Below are positions 1-9,869 of a stretch of 64,000 nucleotides of DNA, in pieces (position 1 is the first letter of the stretch; each line of letters starts with the position of its first letter). The DNA lies in the NCBI GenBank assembly GCA_023897205.1, contig JAHWDD010000008.1, positions 992,001 through 1,056,000 of the forward strand, written 5' to 3'. This DNA is from Exophiala sp. HKRS030. Lineage: Eukaryota; Ascomycota; Eurotiomycetes; Chaetothyriales; Herpotrichiellaceae. A program made the position numbers and the translations under genes. The notes under the pieces are model-generated. The model was not told the origin of the DNA. It saw only the letters and a program-made list of their open reading frames with translations, and searched no databases.

Positions 1-240
1 CGACTGCAGGACTTTTACGGCAAGCGAAAATTGTTTCTTGTTACTAGGTCACGTTGTGCATAATAATTCATGATGTGTCCTAAGGGATTCCCCAGGAAAG
101 TCGTTACAAGCAGCACCCTGCGATGACTGATTTGTAGGATAAAATGTAACACTTGCTGTTTCTGAGACGTTTCTATCGCACCGCGGTGCCCTTCTTATTT
201 GCTCTACCCCATTCAGCAGCCTTGATACGAGAGGCAAATT

Positions 241-390
241 GTCAGGATCATTATCATGTGACTAGTGCTGCCTGCTGTCGCGCTAGGGCTTGTCTCGGCC
301 TGCGCGCGCACGACACTGCGCTGCGTCCTCAACACCTAGTTTAGTCCTTCCTCCGTACTGCATTCTATCGATTCAAACGCATGTTGTGAT
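241..390 (+). mobile_element. TIR-A element, right arm only
   Basis: A roughly 150-base arm of the dispersed element called TIR-A. It starts with GTCAGGATCA, continues with the shared ATGTGACTAGTGCTGCCTG stretch and a decayed form of the reverse complement of GAGGCCGCAGCGCAG, and ends with CAAACGCATG. The same arm recurs at about 15515, 20861, 22190, 34280, 42410 and 51600. No left arm is visible upstream in the window, and bases 1-240 show nothing I can name. Confidence 0.6.
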
Positions 391-403
391 ATCAGTACTC
401 AAG

Positions 404-1495
404 TCATGCATGCGTAAGTAATTGGACCACAATATGAAGAACAAATTTCGGAGAAATATCAGCTTGGGGAAAGGGATCAGACATTGACTTATCAGAAACG
501 GCCACTGAACCTACATTCTTTGTATGAACCAAGAACAGCACATTCCTTGTCAGAAACATACGACGCCCCTGTTTCTGTACTGAAGACCTGCCCTGCGACC
601 CGACTGAAAGATTCCTGATGCGGGCTCTTTCTTTGTTCACTTCTGCGACCTTCAGCACAAATGTCGTTACCGCACTTGAACATCTTGCTCGAAGGCTTCT
701 CGAGTTCCAACAAGACCTCACCAGAAGCTGACACCGTGAGTTCTCTGTCAGACCTGCAACTTAGATACCCGTGCCTGACCAAAGCAAGTAGAGAACTTTC
801 ACACACCGTGTACCCAATCCTCCTTGAAGAACCTGTTTTGCGACTGCTTTTGTGATAACGAAGAGCTCGGCGCAAGCGCTGGAAGATTGCGCGAAGCAAA
901 TCAGCTCCGAGGATCACGTTGAAGGAACGGGTATCCCCTTTGGGTTTTAAGAAGTCTTTGGGCTCAGTGTGAATAATTCTGAACATTGCCGACCTCAAAG
1001 ATACCTTACGATAGTGGCAAGCCAGACTCTGCTGCTTCGTTGTGGCCTGACCGGGTCTGCATATTCGGATTCAGAGATTCGTCGCTTTAGGGGATATCTG
1101 CGCACATGGATCATTAGCATCTGAGTATAATCTTGCAGCAAGCAACGGCAAATATCAGGAAACTCATCATCCAGAACAACTTCCTTATCACCCGTTGAAA
1201 TGTGCTCTGGTACAGTCTCAGAACAAGACCATCATTACTCATATTGAGATGCTCATTCCTTCAGCAGCAATGCTTCAAGACTTCGTATGCTCTCTGTGCG
1301 CAATCTGCGCAGCCATCTGTGATTGAATCCTGCAAATGGCAGGTGGTGAAGCTCCACGACACGCTGATACACCTCACCGCCTACGATTTCCTGCCGCTTC
1401 AGTGACGACAAAGTGAATTGAATACACTGAATTGCAGAAATTTCAATTCTTATTGAATGTTCAATGAAAATTTCCATGGTGACAGCAAAATTCAC
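404..1495 (-). pseudogene. Broken gene of unknown function
   Basis: The minus strand reads like coding sequence in three open pieces (about 1495-1253, 1200-1010 and 998-492). They are separated by in-frame stops near 1250-1220 and a frame change near 1005. The pieces contain protein-like stretches such as VYQRVVELHHLPFAGFN, LLQDYTQMLMIHVRRYPLK and NVILGADLLRAIFQRLRR, but I recognise no family. The stops lie too close together for an intron of usual fungal size, so decay is more likely than splicing, although a multi-exon gene cannot be excluded. It is divergent to the HMG-box gene that starts at 1705. Confidence 0.3.
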
Positions 1496-1704
1496 TTTGC
1501 TCGCTGCCCAGTTTCCTCATACAAAAACATCACTTCATCATCCTTCCCTTCCGAATTCTTTTGCACAATCTCATCCCAAACCACTTCTTCATCATCCAAC
1601 ATTCTGTTCCCGCATTTGCATTGACTTGACTACAACCACTCTTCGTCTTGTAAGTGCCACTCCCAGGTTGATCGGCTCGTGCTGACATCGACTGCAAGCG
1701 CTTC

Positions 1705-3018
1705 ATGATGGAAAGCAACCCCCTCTCTAGCGTTAACCCAAGTGGTCTGACGAAGCACGAACTCAAGTCGATCTGGTCGATGGCCAAGGCCGCTTTTGCA
1801 TCTAACAAGGACCATCTCATCATTCCATCTTTCGTGGCTGAAAGACTCACCGAAAACCAACTTCTTGAGCTCAAGACCAACTTCAGGTAAGAAGAAGCCA
1901 GCTTGGGTTGTTCTCTGGCTAAATCATACAGTTCACACTTTGGAAATGTCAACATCATGACTTTCACGGACGAAGCTAGCGAACTCTATCATATCTGCAA
2001 AGCCCCTGAAGCCACGGCCAGCCCTGACAATCCTACGACTGTCAGTTCTTCTGCAGATAGTCCAGGATTGTCTTTCGACTCAGCTTCAAGCACCATTCAC
2101 CCATCTGGCTTCGCGGGAACTGGTCACACCAAAGCCCCAGCACGTCCAGTCAAACAACTTCGACTTCCTGGCAAGAAGGCCCGAGTCCCTCGCCCCCCCA
2201 ATGCCTTCATTCTGTATCGCAAGGACCATCATCCTGCTCTCAAAGCTGTGCAACCCGATCTACCAAACAATGCCATCTCTGTCATTCTGGGCAAACAGTG
2301 GAATCAGGAGAATGAAGAGACCAAGGATCGTTACAAGACAATGGCTGATATCATCAAAGCTCAGCATGCCAGAGCTAATCCTGGATATCAGTACTCGCCT
2401 CGCAAGCCTTCTGAGAAGAAGCGCCGCATGACAGCTAAGAAGCGCGCTCGTCTTAATGCAGCAAACACCGACTCTGATGCACTTTCCAACTCGGATTACG
2501 AGATGAGCGATGTTATCGGAAATTTCGATCATGAATTCTCTGGCAGCATGCCAAGTGATACCTCCGAGAACATGGTCAACGAAAATGTGCAATTTTCCTC
2601 CATTGGCTCTACCAATGAGTCTGCTGACGCTGGTGGCTACGCTGGCCTCCGCTTGGTCGAACATGACGAATACTCCGACGATATGACATTGAAGGTGCCT
2701 ACTGGTCACAAGTTCGTTGAAATGGACTACAATTCCCTCATCCGCAGTCTTTACACGACCATGGCCAGCCAGAGTGAGCCTGGATTGAGCAACGAGATCA
2801 CATGCTCTACCCCAGCTCCGGTCCGCGCCACGTACGCCGAGCTACACGCCAGTCCAGCGTGGGAGGAATTCGAGGCGGACCGCAAGTTCGTCGAGGCGAG
2901 TCTCGCGGCACCGACCAACGAGGCCACCGAGGTCCTCAACACCGAGGTCTTTGACACCGAGGTCGAGCAGCAAGTCTGGAGAGCCGAGTTTGACAAGATC
3001 CTCTGGATGTTTGACTGA
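1705..3018 (+). CDS. HMG-box protein of the MATA_HMG (MAT1-2-1-like) type
   Basis: Predicted as join(1705..1886,1932..3018), 422 residues. The 45-base intron starts GTAAGA and ends ACAG, and both exons stay in one frame. The HMG box spans about residues 146-215, with the motif RPPNAFILYRKDHHPALK, then NNAISVILGKQW, then YQYSPRKPSEKKRR. These are hallmarks of the mating-type HMG class, which binds DNA in the minor groove and controls mating identity and pheromone response. The N-terminal region, with a W..A and a hydrophobic pattern around LIIPSFVAERL, also fits MAT1-2-1 better than a generic HMG protein. The C-terminal half is acidic and low in complexity. MAT1-2-1 genes normally carry an intron inside the serine codon of ISVILG; this copy is uninterrupted there. 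None of the usual MAT neighbours (APN2, SLA2, COX13) is visible. It could be the MAT gene, a MAT1-1-3-like gene or a relocated paralogue. Confidence 0.75.
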
Positions 3019-4195
3019 GCAGGCAACCGTGATCAAGTGTGTGTTCATGATCGTCGTCAAGAGACACGAGATACCTGCGAAGGCTGCCGAAGCTTTTTCA
3101 ATCATGCATGGGCATTGGCAGCATCATCGGCTTGCTAGCTAGCTGCGTTGGCTGGATGGCCGGTGACTGAGCTCTGCCCCCAATCCCCCCCAGACACTCT
3201 CTTTTTCTCTGGTCGACGACTTTCGACAAACCGGTCTCGGGAAGAACGAGAACAAAATGTCGTGTGAGCTATCGAGTCTTTCTTTTTCTTTTCTTTTTCC
3301 CTGAAATATTATCAACAACAACGGCACGGCACAGCACGGCACAGCACAGCACAAATCATTGGTATTGGCATTGGTATGGGCATGGACACTTTGCATCAAA
3401 ACCCCCCTCAGACATCGAGCGCAGGCAACAGCACGACAGCGCAGGCACAGGACACCAGCGCAGGCAACATCAAGACAGCGCAGGCAACATCACGACAACG
3501 CCGACATTGACCATTTGCACCTGCAATCATTGCACGACACATTTTCAGATCACACCCCCCCTCTTCTGCGACTTTGTATCTTGATTTCGACGACATCGGA
3601 GAGAGATGATAACGACGACTGGCTGGCAACCTAAACCGAAAGACCCGGAGAAAAAAAAATCTTGTCCCTTTATGTTTTTGCTTTTTTTGCACGCACACGA
3701 CACACGCACACGCAGTTGCGAGACACAATCGAACATCACACCACATCGGACCACCACCATGGCGAAAGGCGAAAGGGAAGGAAAGGAAGGAAGGATTCTT
3801 GAGGACGGACCAGGAAAAGGGACCATCTGCTCAAGGTGACATTTTGATGGCGTTGGGAAATGGCAAAGGATGATCGGAATGGTCTCTCGGTCGGACAAGG
3901 TCTCTTGGGATTTTTCTTTTGGACTCTTTAGTCATGGGTCATGGGGAATGATGGGAATGATGGGAATGGATGGATCGTGGAAATGGCAACAGACGAGTCC
4001 ACTGGAGTCGTGGATTGATTGAATCAATTGCTCATGAGCTGATAGAAGAAAAATAAGAAAATGGAAAGACTTGTTTCCACCAAATCGGAACACGGCAACA
4101 GAGAAGCCAGTAGGAGTGGTGATTGATCGAATTGCTCATGGGAAGAAGACCCAAATCGTTGGGGTTTCTTTGGCCATGGACTGGTAGAATGTTGT
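3019..4195. other. Intergenic stretch with simple repeats
   Basis: I see no convincing gene here. It holds GGCAC/AGCAC-type short repeats at 3316-3355 and about three imperfect copies of a GCGCAGGCAACA-like unit at 3417-3500. A pyrimidine-rich stretch and runs of A, T and C lie around 3250-3310 and 3540-3700. GGGAATGATGGGAATGAT is duplicated at 3940-3970. The open frames in this stretch are low-complexity and have no recognisable domain. Confidence 0.5.
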
Positions 4196-4400
4196 CGTCC
4201 GCAGTCTGGGGTGGTGTCCGCAGTCTGAAGTGTCCGCAGTCTGCAAGTCCGCAGTCTTGGGTGTTAGTGCACAGTCCGAAGTATCCACAGTCTCGAGTGT
4301 TGGTTCACAGGCCGAAGTGTCCACAGTCTGCAAGTCCGCAGTCTTGGGTTGTTCAGTCCCCAGTCTGAAGTGTCTGCAGTTTCGGATCTTGTCCGCAGTT
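4196..4400. repeat. Tandem repeat, GTCCGCAGTCTGAAGT-type unit
   Basis: About ten imperfect copies of a 15-17-base unit containing TCCGCAGTCTG or CCACAGTCTG, some joined into a longer compound unit around 4208-4340. A related GTCCGCA word forms the array at 12590-12695. Nothing here looks coding. Confidence 0.8.
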
Positions 4401-4890
4401 TCGGATGCGATTTCGCAGTCATGCAAGGGTTTGGGCCGCGCCCCCTGTCTGGGAGTGGGTAAGTTCAGGTGTGACAGAAGGTAATGGTACGGGGGGGGTG
4501 GTTTCAGGTGCGACAGGAAGGAATTTGGGGGCGTCAGCCACGTCGTCTAATATCCCCAAAACGAACACGTCAGGTCAGTTCTATCGGTTTGGCGATCCCT
4601 TTGCCTTTCTCGTTCATCCTCTCGAAAGATCCTACGGAGTAGCTTTCAGTCAGTTCGGCCTTTCATCCCGATGGTGAGTTGACTTTCCTGACCCCAAGGC
4701 ATCATGGGCGTCGTCAAGCCACATCGCCGGAAATGGCCAAAACGGAGATGTCATGGGCAGTTGATCGGTTGACGATCTCTTTTCGCTTTTCCGTTCAGCC
4801 TTTTTTCAATCAGTCCTTCCCCCTTCCCCCCCCTCACTTGACCTCTAGCAGCGCAGCCCGTCGCAGTTATCTATCGGTGGCCATCTTCTC

Positions 4891-5045
4891 AGCTCTTCGT
4901 TGCAGCCTTTTCGTTGCAGCTTTTCGTTGCAGCTTTCGATCCCAGCTTTCGATCCTAGCTTTCGATCCTAGCATTCGATCCTAGCTTTCGATCCCAGCTT
5001 TTCGTTCAGCGTCTTTCATCCCAGCTTTTCGTTCCAGCCTCTCGA
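4891..5045. repeat. Tandem repeat, AGCTTTCGATCCTAGC-type unit
   Basis: About nine imperfect units built on CAGCTTTTCGTTG or AGCTTTCGATCC(T/C)AGC, 12-18 bases each. The array ends just before the Clr5-domain gene and so lies in its presumed promoter or 5' leader. Confidence 0.8.
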
Positions 5046-5114
5046 AAATCCCATCCCAAGAAAGGTTCGGTTGAGCCGTGGCGATCCCACGATCGACCTT
5101 GGGCAAAAAGAAAG

Positions 5115-5696
5115 ATGAAGGGCAGTCCAAACGCGACGACCAAACTTCACCCGAGGCGCTCGTGGAATCGATGGAGGGATACGATCGGTCACTTGTACCT
5201 CGACGAGAACTGGACGATGCCGGAGATCGCGACGCATTTGACGTCGTACGGCATGGTGTGCAACCACCGACAGATCAAGAACCGACTCAAGGACTGGCGG
5301 TGGGAACTCAAAAAGACACCGACCCGACACTACCTGGCGATGATGGCGGTGGCCGAGGAGATGCGGAAAAAAGAGGGCGACGGCGACGACGACGACATTG
5401 TGTTTCGGGTGCCGAAGCGTCGAGGCACGGAACTTTACGACCTCAAGAGGGTCAGCAAGGCATGCCTGAGGGCGAAGAAGAGGTCGGACCAGGTTCAGAA
5501 GGACTTTGTCCTCCCGTCGGTCGAAGATGCCCGTCTGGTGCTCGAGGACGCCGGCATCACGGCGGATTTCGTCCGGGTGTCGGACACCTCTCCGGAGGTC
5601 TCCAGAGACCCGGAAGGGACATCGATGGTCGAGGATTCTCCCCCGACGCCGGTCCGGAGATCTGTCCTGCGGATCGACGAGTTGTGTACGAGTTGA
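5115..5696 (+). CDS. Clr5-domain protein
   Basis: A 193-residue single-exon frame. Residues about 16-68 match the fungal Clr5 domain (PF14420). The conserved W at residue 17 is followed by IGHLYLDENWTMPEIATHL, then by the basic Q..KNRLKDWRW segment that ends this short helical domain. In known proteins the domain sits at the N-terminus of large, mostly uncharacterised fungal proteins; the name comes from fission yeast Clr5, a silencing factor. After the domain there is an acidic run (GDGDDDD), a basic patch (RAKKRSDQ) and an unstructured tail. The ATG at 5115 was chosen because the domain begins only about 15 residues later. Two longer frames overlap it (5078-5770 plus, 5016-5738 minus), but neither carries a domain. 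Most Clr5 proteins are longer, so this may be a short paralogue. Confidence 0.7.
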   Translation: MKGSPNATTKLHPRRSWNRWRDTIGHLYLDENWTMPEIATHLTSYGMVCNHRQIKNRLKDWRWELKKTPTRHYLAMMAVAEEMRKKEGDGDDDDIVFRVPKRRGTELYDLKRVSKACLRAKKRSDQVQKDFVLPSVEDARLVLEDAGITADFVRVSDTSPEVSRDPEGTSMVEDSPPTPVRRSVLRIDELCTS

Positions 5697-6017
5697 ATGA
5701 CGGGAGGGTTTGTTGGGTAGTTGGTCGACGGGTGGCAAGGGGTTTTTTTTGGGGATTTTTCGGGGTCTGAAGCATGGTTGAAAACCAGCTGTGTATGGGT
5801 ATTGGGTATTGGGAAAGATGATTGACGACTTGTTTTGTTTTTGAACATGATGAGGAATTCCAGTAATGAAGGAGGGTTGAGTTTTGGTTCGAAGGTGCTT
5901 GGATGAGGCCGGAACGCAGTCTTGTCTTGTGTGTTGGATGAGGCCTCAGCGCAGTCTTGTGAGAGTATTGTGTTTGTTCGCAGCTTTTAATTGTTGGCCT
6001 GGTCAGTTTTGATTTTT

Positions 6018-6418
6018 CTTTACTCGGTAATAGCAGCCAGGAATCATTTCACAATGTCAATCATGCTTAAGAGGTTGCAAAGAATAAACTCAAGACAAAT
6101 AGAACTTACCATCACATCAACAGCAAAGGTCTCAAAGACGCTCGACGTGCTGACAAGGGAGACATGGTTGAAAGGCTTAGCTCCATCATGTCGTCGTCGT
6201 TGTCGAGACATTTGAACTTGTTGGTGGCCAGAAGAATTACTTCTTGAGTTGTGATGGATGGCAAGAGGGATTACTTTGTACTCCTATGGTGACGGAAGGA
6301 CTTACCTGGATGACGACTTCCTTTGGGCTGTGAGGGGTAAAATTCTTGAAATGGTGAGTCAAGTGAGGGGTAAGAAACTCTTGTGAAATTATTCCTGGCT
6401 GCTATTACCGGGTAAAGT
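6018..6418. mobile_element. Small element with about 38-base inverted ends
   Basis: CTTTACTCGGTAATAGCAGC at 6018 and onward recurs as its reverse complement at 6381-6418 (TGGCTGCTATTACCGGGTAA). The arms are about 38 bases with few mismatches, and the whole is about 400 bases. The arm also resembles the AATAGCAGCCAAGAAATAAT stretch inside TIR-A elements (for example 42090 and 45010). The left side joins a decayed TIR-A left arm at 5846-6010. It lies about 100 bases past the stop codon of the RING gene. Confidence 0.6.
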
Positions 6419-6522
6419 GATATCAAAGACTGACTAAGCCAACCATCAAAAGCAGCGACCCAAAAACAACCACCCAACACAAAAAGACAAGAAACCAAAA
6501 ACCAAAAGACCTGGCAACATGC

Positions 6523-7803
6523 CTACTCGCCATCGGAGACCAGGTCGATGACCTCGACCATTTCTTGGTCAGCCACAACCTCGACCGTTGCTTGTTGGTA
6601 AGCCATAAACTGGATCGTGGCTGGGTCAACATGAACCTCGATCGTGTCTGGGTCTGTCACGACCTCGATCGTGTCTGGGTCAGCGACGACCTCGTCCATT
6701 TCTTGGTCGGCCGGAAGCTCGTCAATGTCTCCGCCGGCGTAGAGGGTTCGGACCAGGTCGTCTTGAAACCCGGCCCTGCAGTGCGGACAAGAAGGGTTCT
6801 GGAGCAGCGTCTGGCCGATGCATACCCTGCAGTACGTGTGCCCGCACGGCAGGTAGGCATTCCGGAACGCCAGGTTGCAGATCTCGCACCGCAGAACCTC
6901 GAACGCGATCAGTCTTCGATTCGCCTCGGCCAGTTGGGCGGCCACGTCGGCAAGCCCACTGCTCAGTTGTGTCTTCTCCGCCAGCCGATCCTTCAAGAGG
7001 CGTGCCTGTTCATGCACCTTGGCTCGGCAGCGGGCCAAATCGGCCTTTGTGACTTGTGCCTGCTCTTCGGTGGCCCGGATTTGCTCTTCCATGGCCCATG
7101 CTTGCTCCTGAAAGGTCTGTTGTTGCTCTCGCAACGTCTGCTCCTGCTCTCCCAAGGTCCGTTGTTGCTCTCGCAACGTCTGCTCTTGCTCTCGCATCGT
7201 CACTGAACGCCGCCGCAGTCGCACTTCCAACTCCTCTGCCAACCTTTTGCTGCTCCGAGACCGCTGTTCCGCCGACTCGGCTTGCTTTTCGGCGGCATTT
7301 GCTCGCTCTTGCCACTCTTGTGCCTGCCTTTTCCACGTCTGCCCCTGCTCCGACACTGCGGCGAGGGTTTGTTGCAAGCTATTTGCTCCCTCGAGAAGCA
7401 ACTTGTACGCGTCTTGCGCATCGAGGTTGCCCGAGGGACGTTGCTGTCCGCCCACATTCGGAGCATCTGCCGTCACGAGGGGTTGTGAGGGCATGGTGGG
7501 AGGGGGCACGCGCTGTCCGCTGGCCGGCTGTCCACCGACCGGTGCCGGTGGCTTGGGCAACCTGGCTGGTGCCGATGGCGTGGGCGATTCGGCTTCTGAC
7601 GAGGACGTGGACTCTTCCTCTTCGTTCGTCAAGGGCGTGGGCTGTCGGGGGGCTTGAATAAATACTTGCATCCTGGCTGCGCGGCTGGGGCCCGGATCAC
7701 CCAAGGGCCATCTCGCGCTGACTTTGGTGCTGGCTTTGGTGCTGGCTTTGGCGCTGGCTTTGGCGCTGGCTTTGGCGCTGGCTTTTGGAGCCCTGCGAGG
7801 CAT
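6523..7803 (-). CDS. RING-finger, coiled-coil protein with a SUMO-interaction-like tail
   Basis: A 426-residue uninterrupted frame. The N-terminus has a (KASA/KAST)n basic repeat at residues 7-27, then a Ser/Pro-rich acidic region. Residues about 130-300 form a long coiled coil with internally repeated heptads such as EQEQTLREQQRTL. A C3HC4 RING begins at Cys306: CEIC, then LPCGHTYCRVC, then CPHC near residue 340. The RING type implies an E3 ubiquitin ligase recruiting an E2. The C-terminus is an acidic repeat (DPDTIEVV-type units) ending in VEVIDLVSDGE, which fits the hydrophobic-core-plus-acid pattern of SUMO-interaction motifs. RING plus SIM is the layout of SUMO-targeted ubiquitin ligases (Slx8/Rfp/RNF4), although those carry SIMs before the RING. 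The RING call is firm; the SUMO link is inference. Confidence 0.75.
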   Translation of the reverse strand: MPRRAPKASAKASAKASAKASTKASTKVSARWPLGDPGPSRAARMQVFIQAPRQPTPLTNEEEESTSSSEAESPTPSAPARLPKPPAPVGGQPASGQRVPPPTMPSQPLVTADAPNVGGQQRPSGNLDAQDAYKLLLEGANSLQQTLAAVSEQGQTWKRQAQEWQERANAAEKQAESAEQRSRSSKRLAEELEVRLRRRSVTMREQEQTLREQQRTLGEQEQTLREQQQTFQEQAWAMEEQIRATEEQAQVTKADLARCRAKVHEQARLLKDRLAEKTQLSSGLADVAAQLAEANRRLIAFEVLRCEICNLAFRNAYLPCGHTYCRVCIGQTLLQNPSCPHCRAGFQDDLVRTLYAGGDIDELPADQEMDEVVADPDTIEVVTDPDTIEVHVDPATIQFMAYQQATVEVVADQEMVEVIDLVSDGE

Positions 7804-8535
7804 CGTTCCTGGTGCGCCGTCGGTTGGCGTACCTCACCACAAGCGAGTCACGGCCTGGTTTCTAGAAAGAGACCGAGGACCGTCGGTGGGATCGTCACCG
7901 ATGCACGACACTTTCAATGGTATATATCAGGCGGTTTGAATGGTCGAGTGGTTCGAGAGTCCGGGAAAGAGCGCAGGAGGAAGAGAAGGAGAGAACGACA
8001 ATCGGGCTGAGGCTGAAGAGCCAGGTTTTATGTTGGGCAGCGGCCAGGCAACCCGGGGGTTGGCGGGTGGCGCACCTTGGGCCAACCAGACTTTTGAACC
8101 AGACTTGAGGCAGATGTGATGGCCGACAAAAAAGTACCCTTGTGTCTGACCGAAATATTTTCTCGGGGCGCTCGACTTGACCACGTGAGGTCACGCTTTT
8201 GGCACCACGGGGTATGAGTACTCCGTAGTAGTCTTTTTTCTTTTCCGGGGTTTCTGCGGCGCAGCACTCGGCCGGTGACTGACAAAGCATGCCAAGGACC
8301 GGGTCGGAGACACTTGTTTATCCGGAGATACTGCGTAAGTCAGCTCGTACTCGTATAGACTCGCTTCACCTTCCCCACCACTTACCAGAATCCGAAGTTT
8401 ACCCCTCACCAGCCCAAGGGTAGTCCAGGTAGTCTGGGTTGTCTGGGTAGTCTCTCCGTAGTCCCTCTGGCCATCACAGGTCTGAACCCCCCCGAGCCCC
8501 AAGTTGCCGTTCACAGCCAAAGTTCCTCCTCCTGA
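7804..8535. other. Upstream region of the RING gene, no gene seen
   Basis: The 5' flank of the RING gene. I see no supported coding sequence. It contains TACTCCGTA (8218-8226), one of several copies of this short motif in the window, and direct repeats of GGTAGTC(T/C)-type words at 8410-8465 just before a TIR-A interior fragment. Confidence 0.4.
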
Positions 8536-8790
8536 CAGTCAACAACAAATTCTTGGCAAATAGTATGATGTCACTGTCCACCACTTTTCTCTCATCTCAT
8601 TGGTCAATAATGTCAATCATCCTGTTTATCTTGGATGAAATGCGCAATCATCCAAAATATCTAGGATTATTGCGCACCACATCCTAGCTATCTAGAGTTG
8701 ATCATTTGCAACTCCAAAATAGTTAGGATGTGCAACTAATCAACTCACCATAGTAAGGACTCATCACCACAACACCCCAAATACCATTCC
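8536..8790 (+). mobile_element. TIR-A element, interior fragment
   Basis: Carries the TIR-A interior words in the usual order: AATTCTTGGCAAATA, CTCATTGGTCAATAATGTCA, ATCCAAAATATCTAGGATT and CTATCTAGAGTTGATCATTT. Neither terminal arm is present. The same interior occurs at 21930, 34000, 42190, 45115 and 51350. Confidence 0.6.
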
Positions 8791-9080
8791 AAAGTCACTT
8801 TGGTCACCACGCAACGTTGTGGAGCGTCTTGGGCTTTTCCAACAATGCCAGTCATTCCGACTGAGCCCGGGGCTTGAGGATTGATTCTTTGGCCGAAAAG
8901 ATCCTTTCGAAAGATGTTTTGTATGTCTTTACTCCGTAATGCAAGTCCTTCCGAATGGTATTTTGGGTGTGTCGTACAATTGTAATCCCAAGTCCCAACC
9001 ATTTTGGATGTGTTGATTTCAAAGCGGTGGGCCCATCTGCACTGCCTAAAGACACGAGGCCTCTGCTTCTTCGACTTTGG

Positions 9081-9766
9081 TCATCGATGAAGGCGGTCAG
9101 GATGGGCTGTCTTGTCTGTATTGACGGGGAAGATATCTCTTAATGTGTAACGCCAGTAGCTTCCTCCTTTTGCTTCGGGCAGGATCATCTCACACCCCTT
9201 CAGATGATCAGCATACATCTGTGGTGTCGGAACGATTCGTGGAGGAATATGACCGATCCGTCTCGTAACATCAAGTCGGCTGCGGTAGTCATTCAACTCG
9301 AACTTTGATGAAAGATTCGAGAAGAGTAGGAATGAATGTCAACCCCCAGTTGTTGAGGTCGTCGATTGCTTGATGGCACGAAGAGTAGAGAGGGAGGCCA
9401 TCTTGCTCGACTTCAAGACGATCGACTGTCAGGAGGCCCCGTGCCACATATTCCCTGAACTGCAAGTGATCAGTCATCTAACCATGGTTCGATGATACGA
9501 TGAACGGCGTTGCAGCTTAGCCAAACATCACGTACCGAGGCGTCTTTCTTGCTCATAACGTGGGCAACATCTGGTGCACCACCTCCGCAATGCCAGCATC
9601 TCTCGCCATGACTGCGGTCCACAATGTTTGGCTTCGTCCTTCTCGAAAAGGGCAAAGTCGACGACGTGCTAGATTCGTTTGCACTTTCGAAGTCACTCCA
9701 CTTGCGTTGGCGACTTGAGCTCGACGTGCTTGTTTCATTCCACGCTGGGACCGGCGGTGGCAACAT
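9081..9766 (-). pseudogene. HNH-nuclease-like fungal protein, frameshifted
   Basis: Exon 1 (9766-9536) encodes a 77-residue segment ending CWHCGGGAPDVAHVMSKKDAS. A 76-base intron follows (GTACGT at 9535, TTGCAG to 9460). Exon 2 (9459 down) encodes LPLYSSCHQAIDDLNNWG and LTFIPTLLESFI. The CWHC...H and S(C)H...D.LNN pattern matches the treble-clef/HNH region of a family of uncharacterised fungal proteins usually labelled HNH nuclease. The conserved continuation (VPTPQMYADH and GGSYWRYTLRDIFP) is present but in another frame. About one base is gained or lost near 9293, where the exon 2 frame otherwise stops at 9289. The N-terminus is also uncertain, because a stop lies just upstream of the ATG at 9766. 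The intron fits its phase exactly, so this is genomic, not retrocopied. It is probably dead. Confidence 0.5.
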
Positions 9767-9869
9767 TGCTGCCGTTGGAGGAGGGGAAGAGCGTCGCCTT
9801 CATGGCAAAACGTTGACGTTATCACCGCCCGCTTGCAAGATTGAAGACATCCGACTCGCTCGCTCATGA

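Noticed and set aside
5016..5770. Two open frames (230 and 240 residues) longer than the Clr5 frame they overlap
   Set aside because: They are shadow frames of the GC-rich Clr5 gene, with no domain and Arg/Gly/Pro-rich random composition.
5730..5770. A G/T-rich run considered as a terminator or regulatory site after the Clr5 gene
   Set aside because: It is just a run of T and G with no structure; fungal polymerase II genes have no such terminator.
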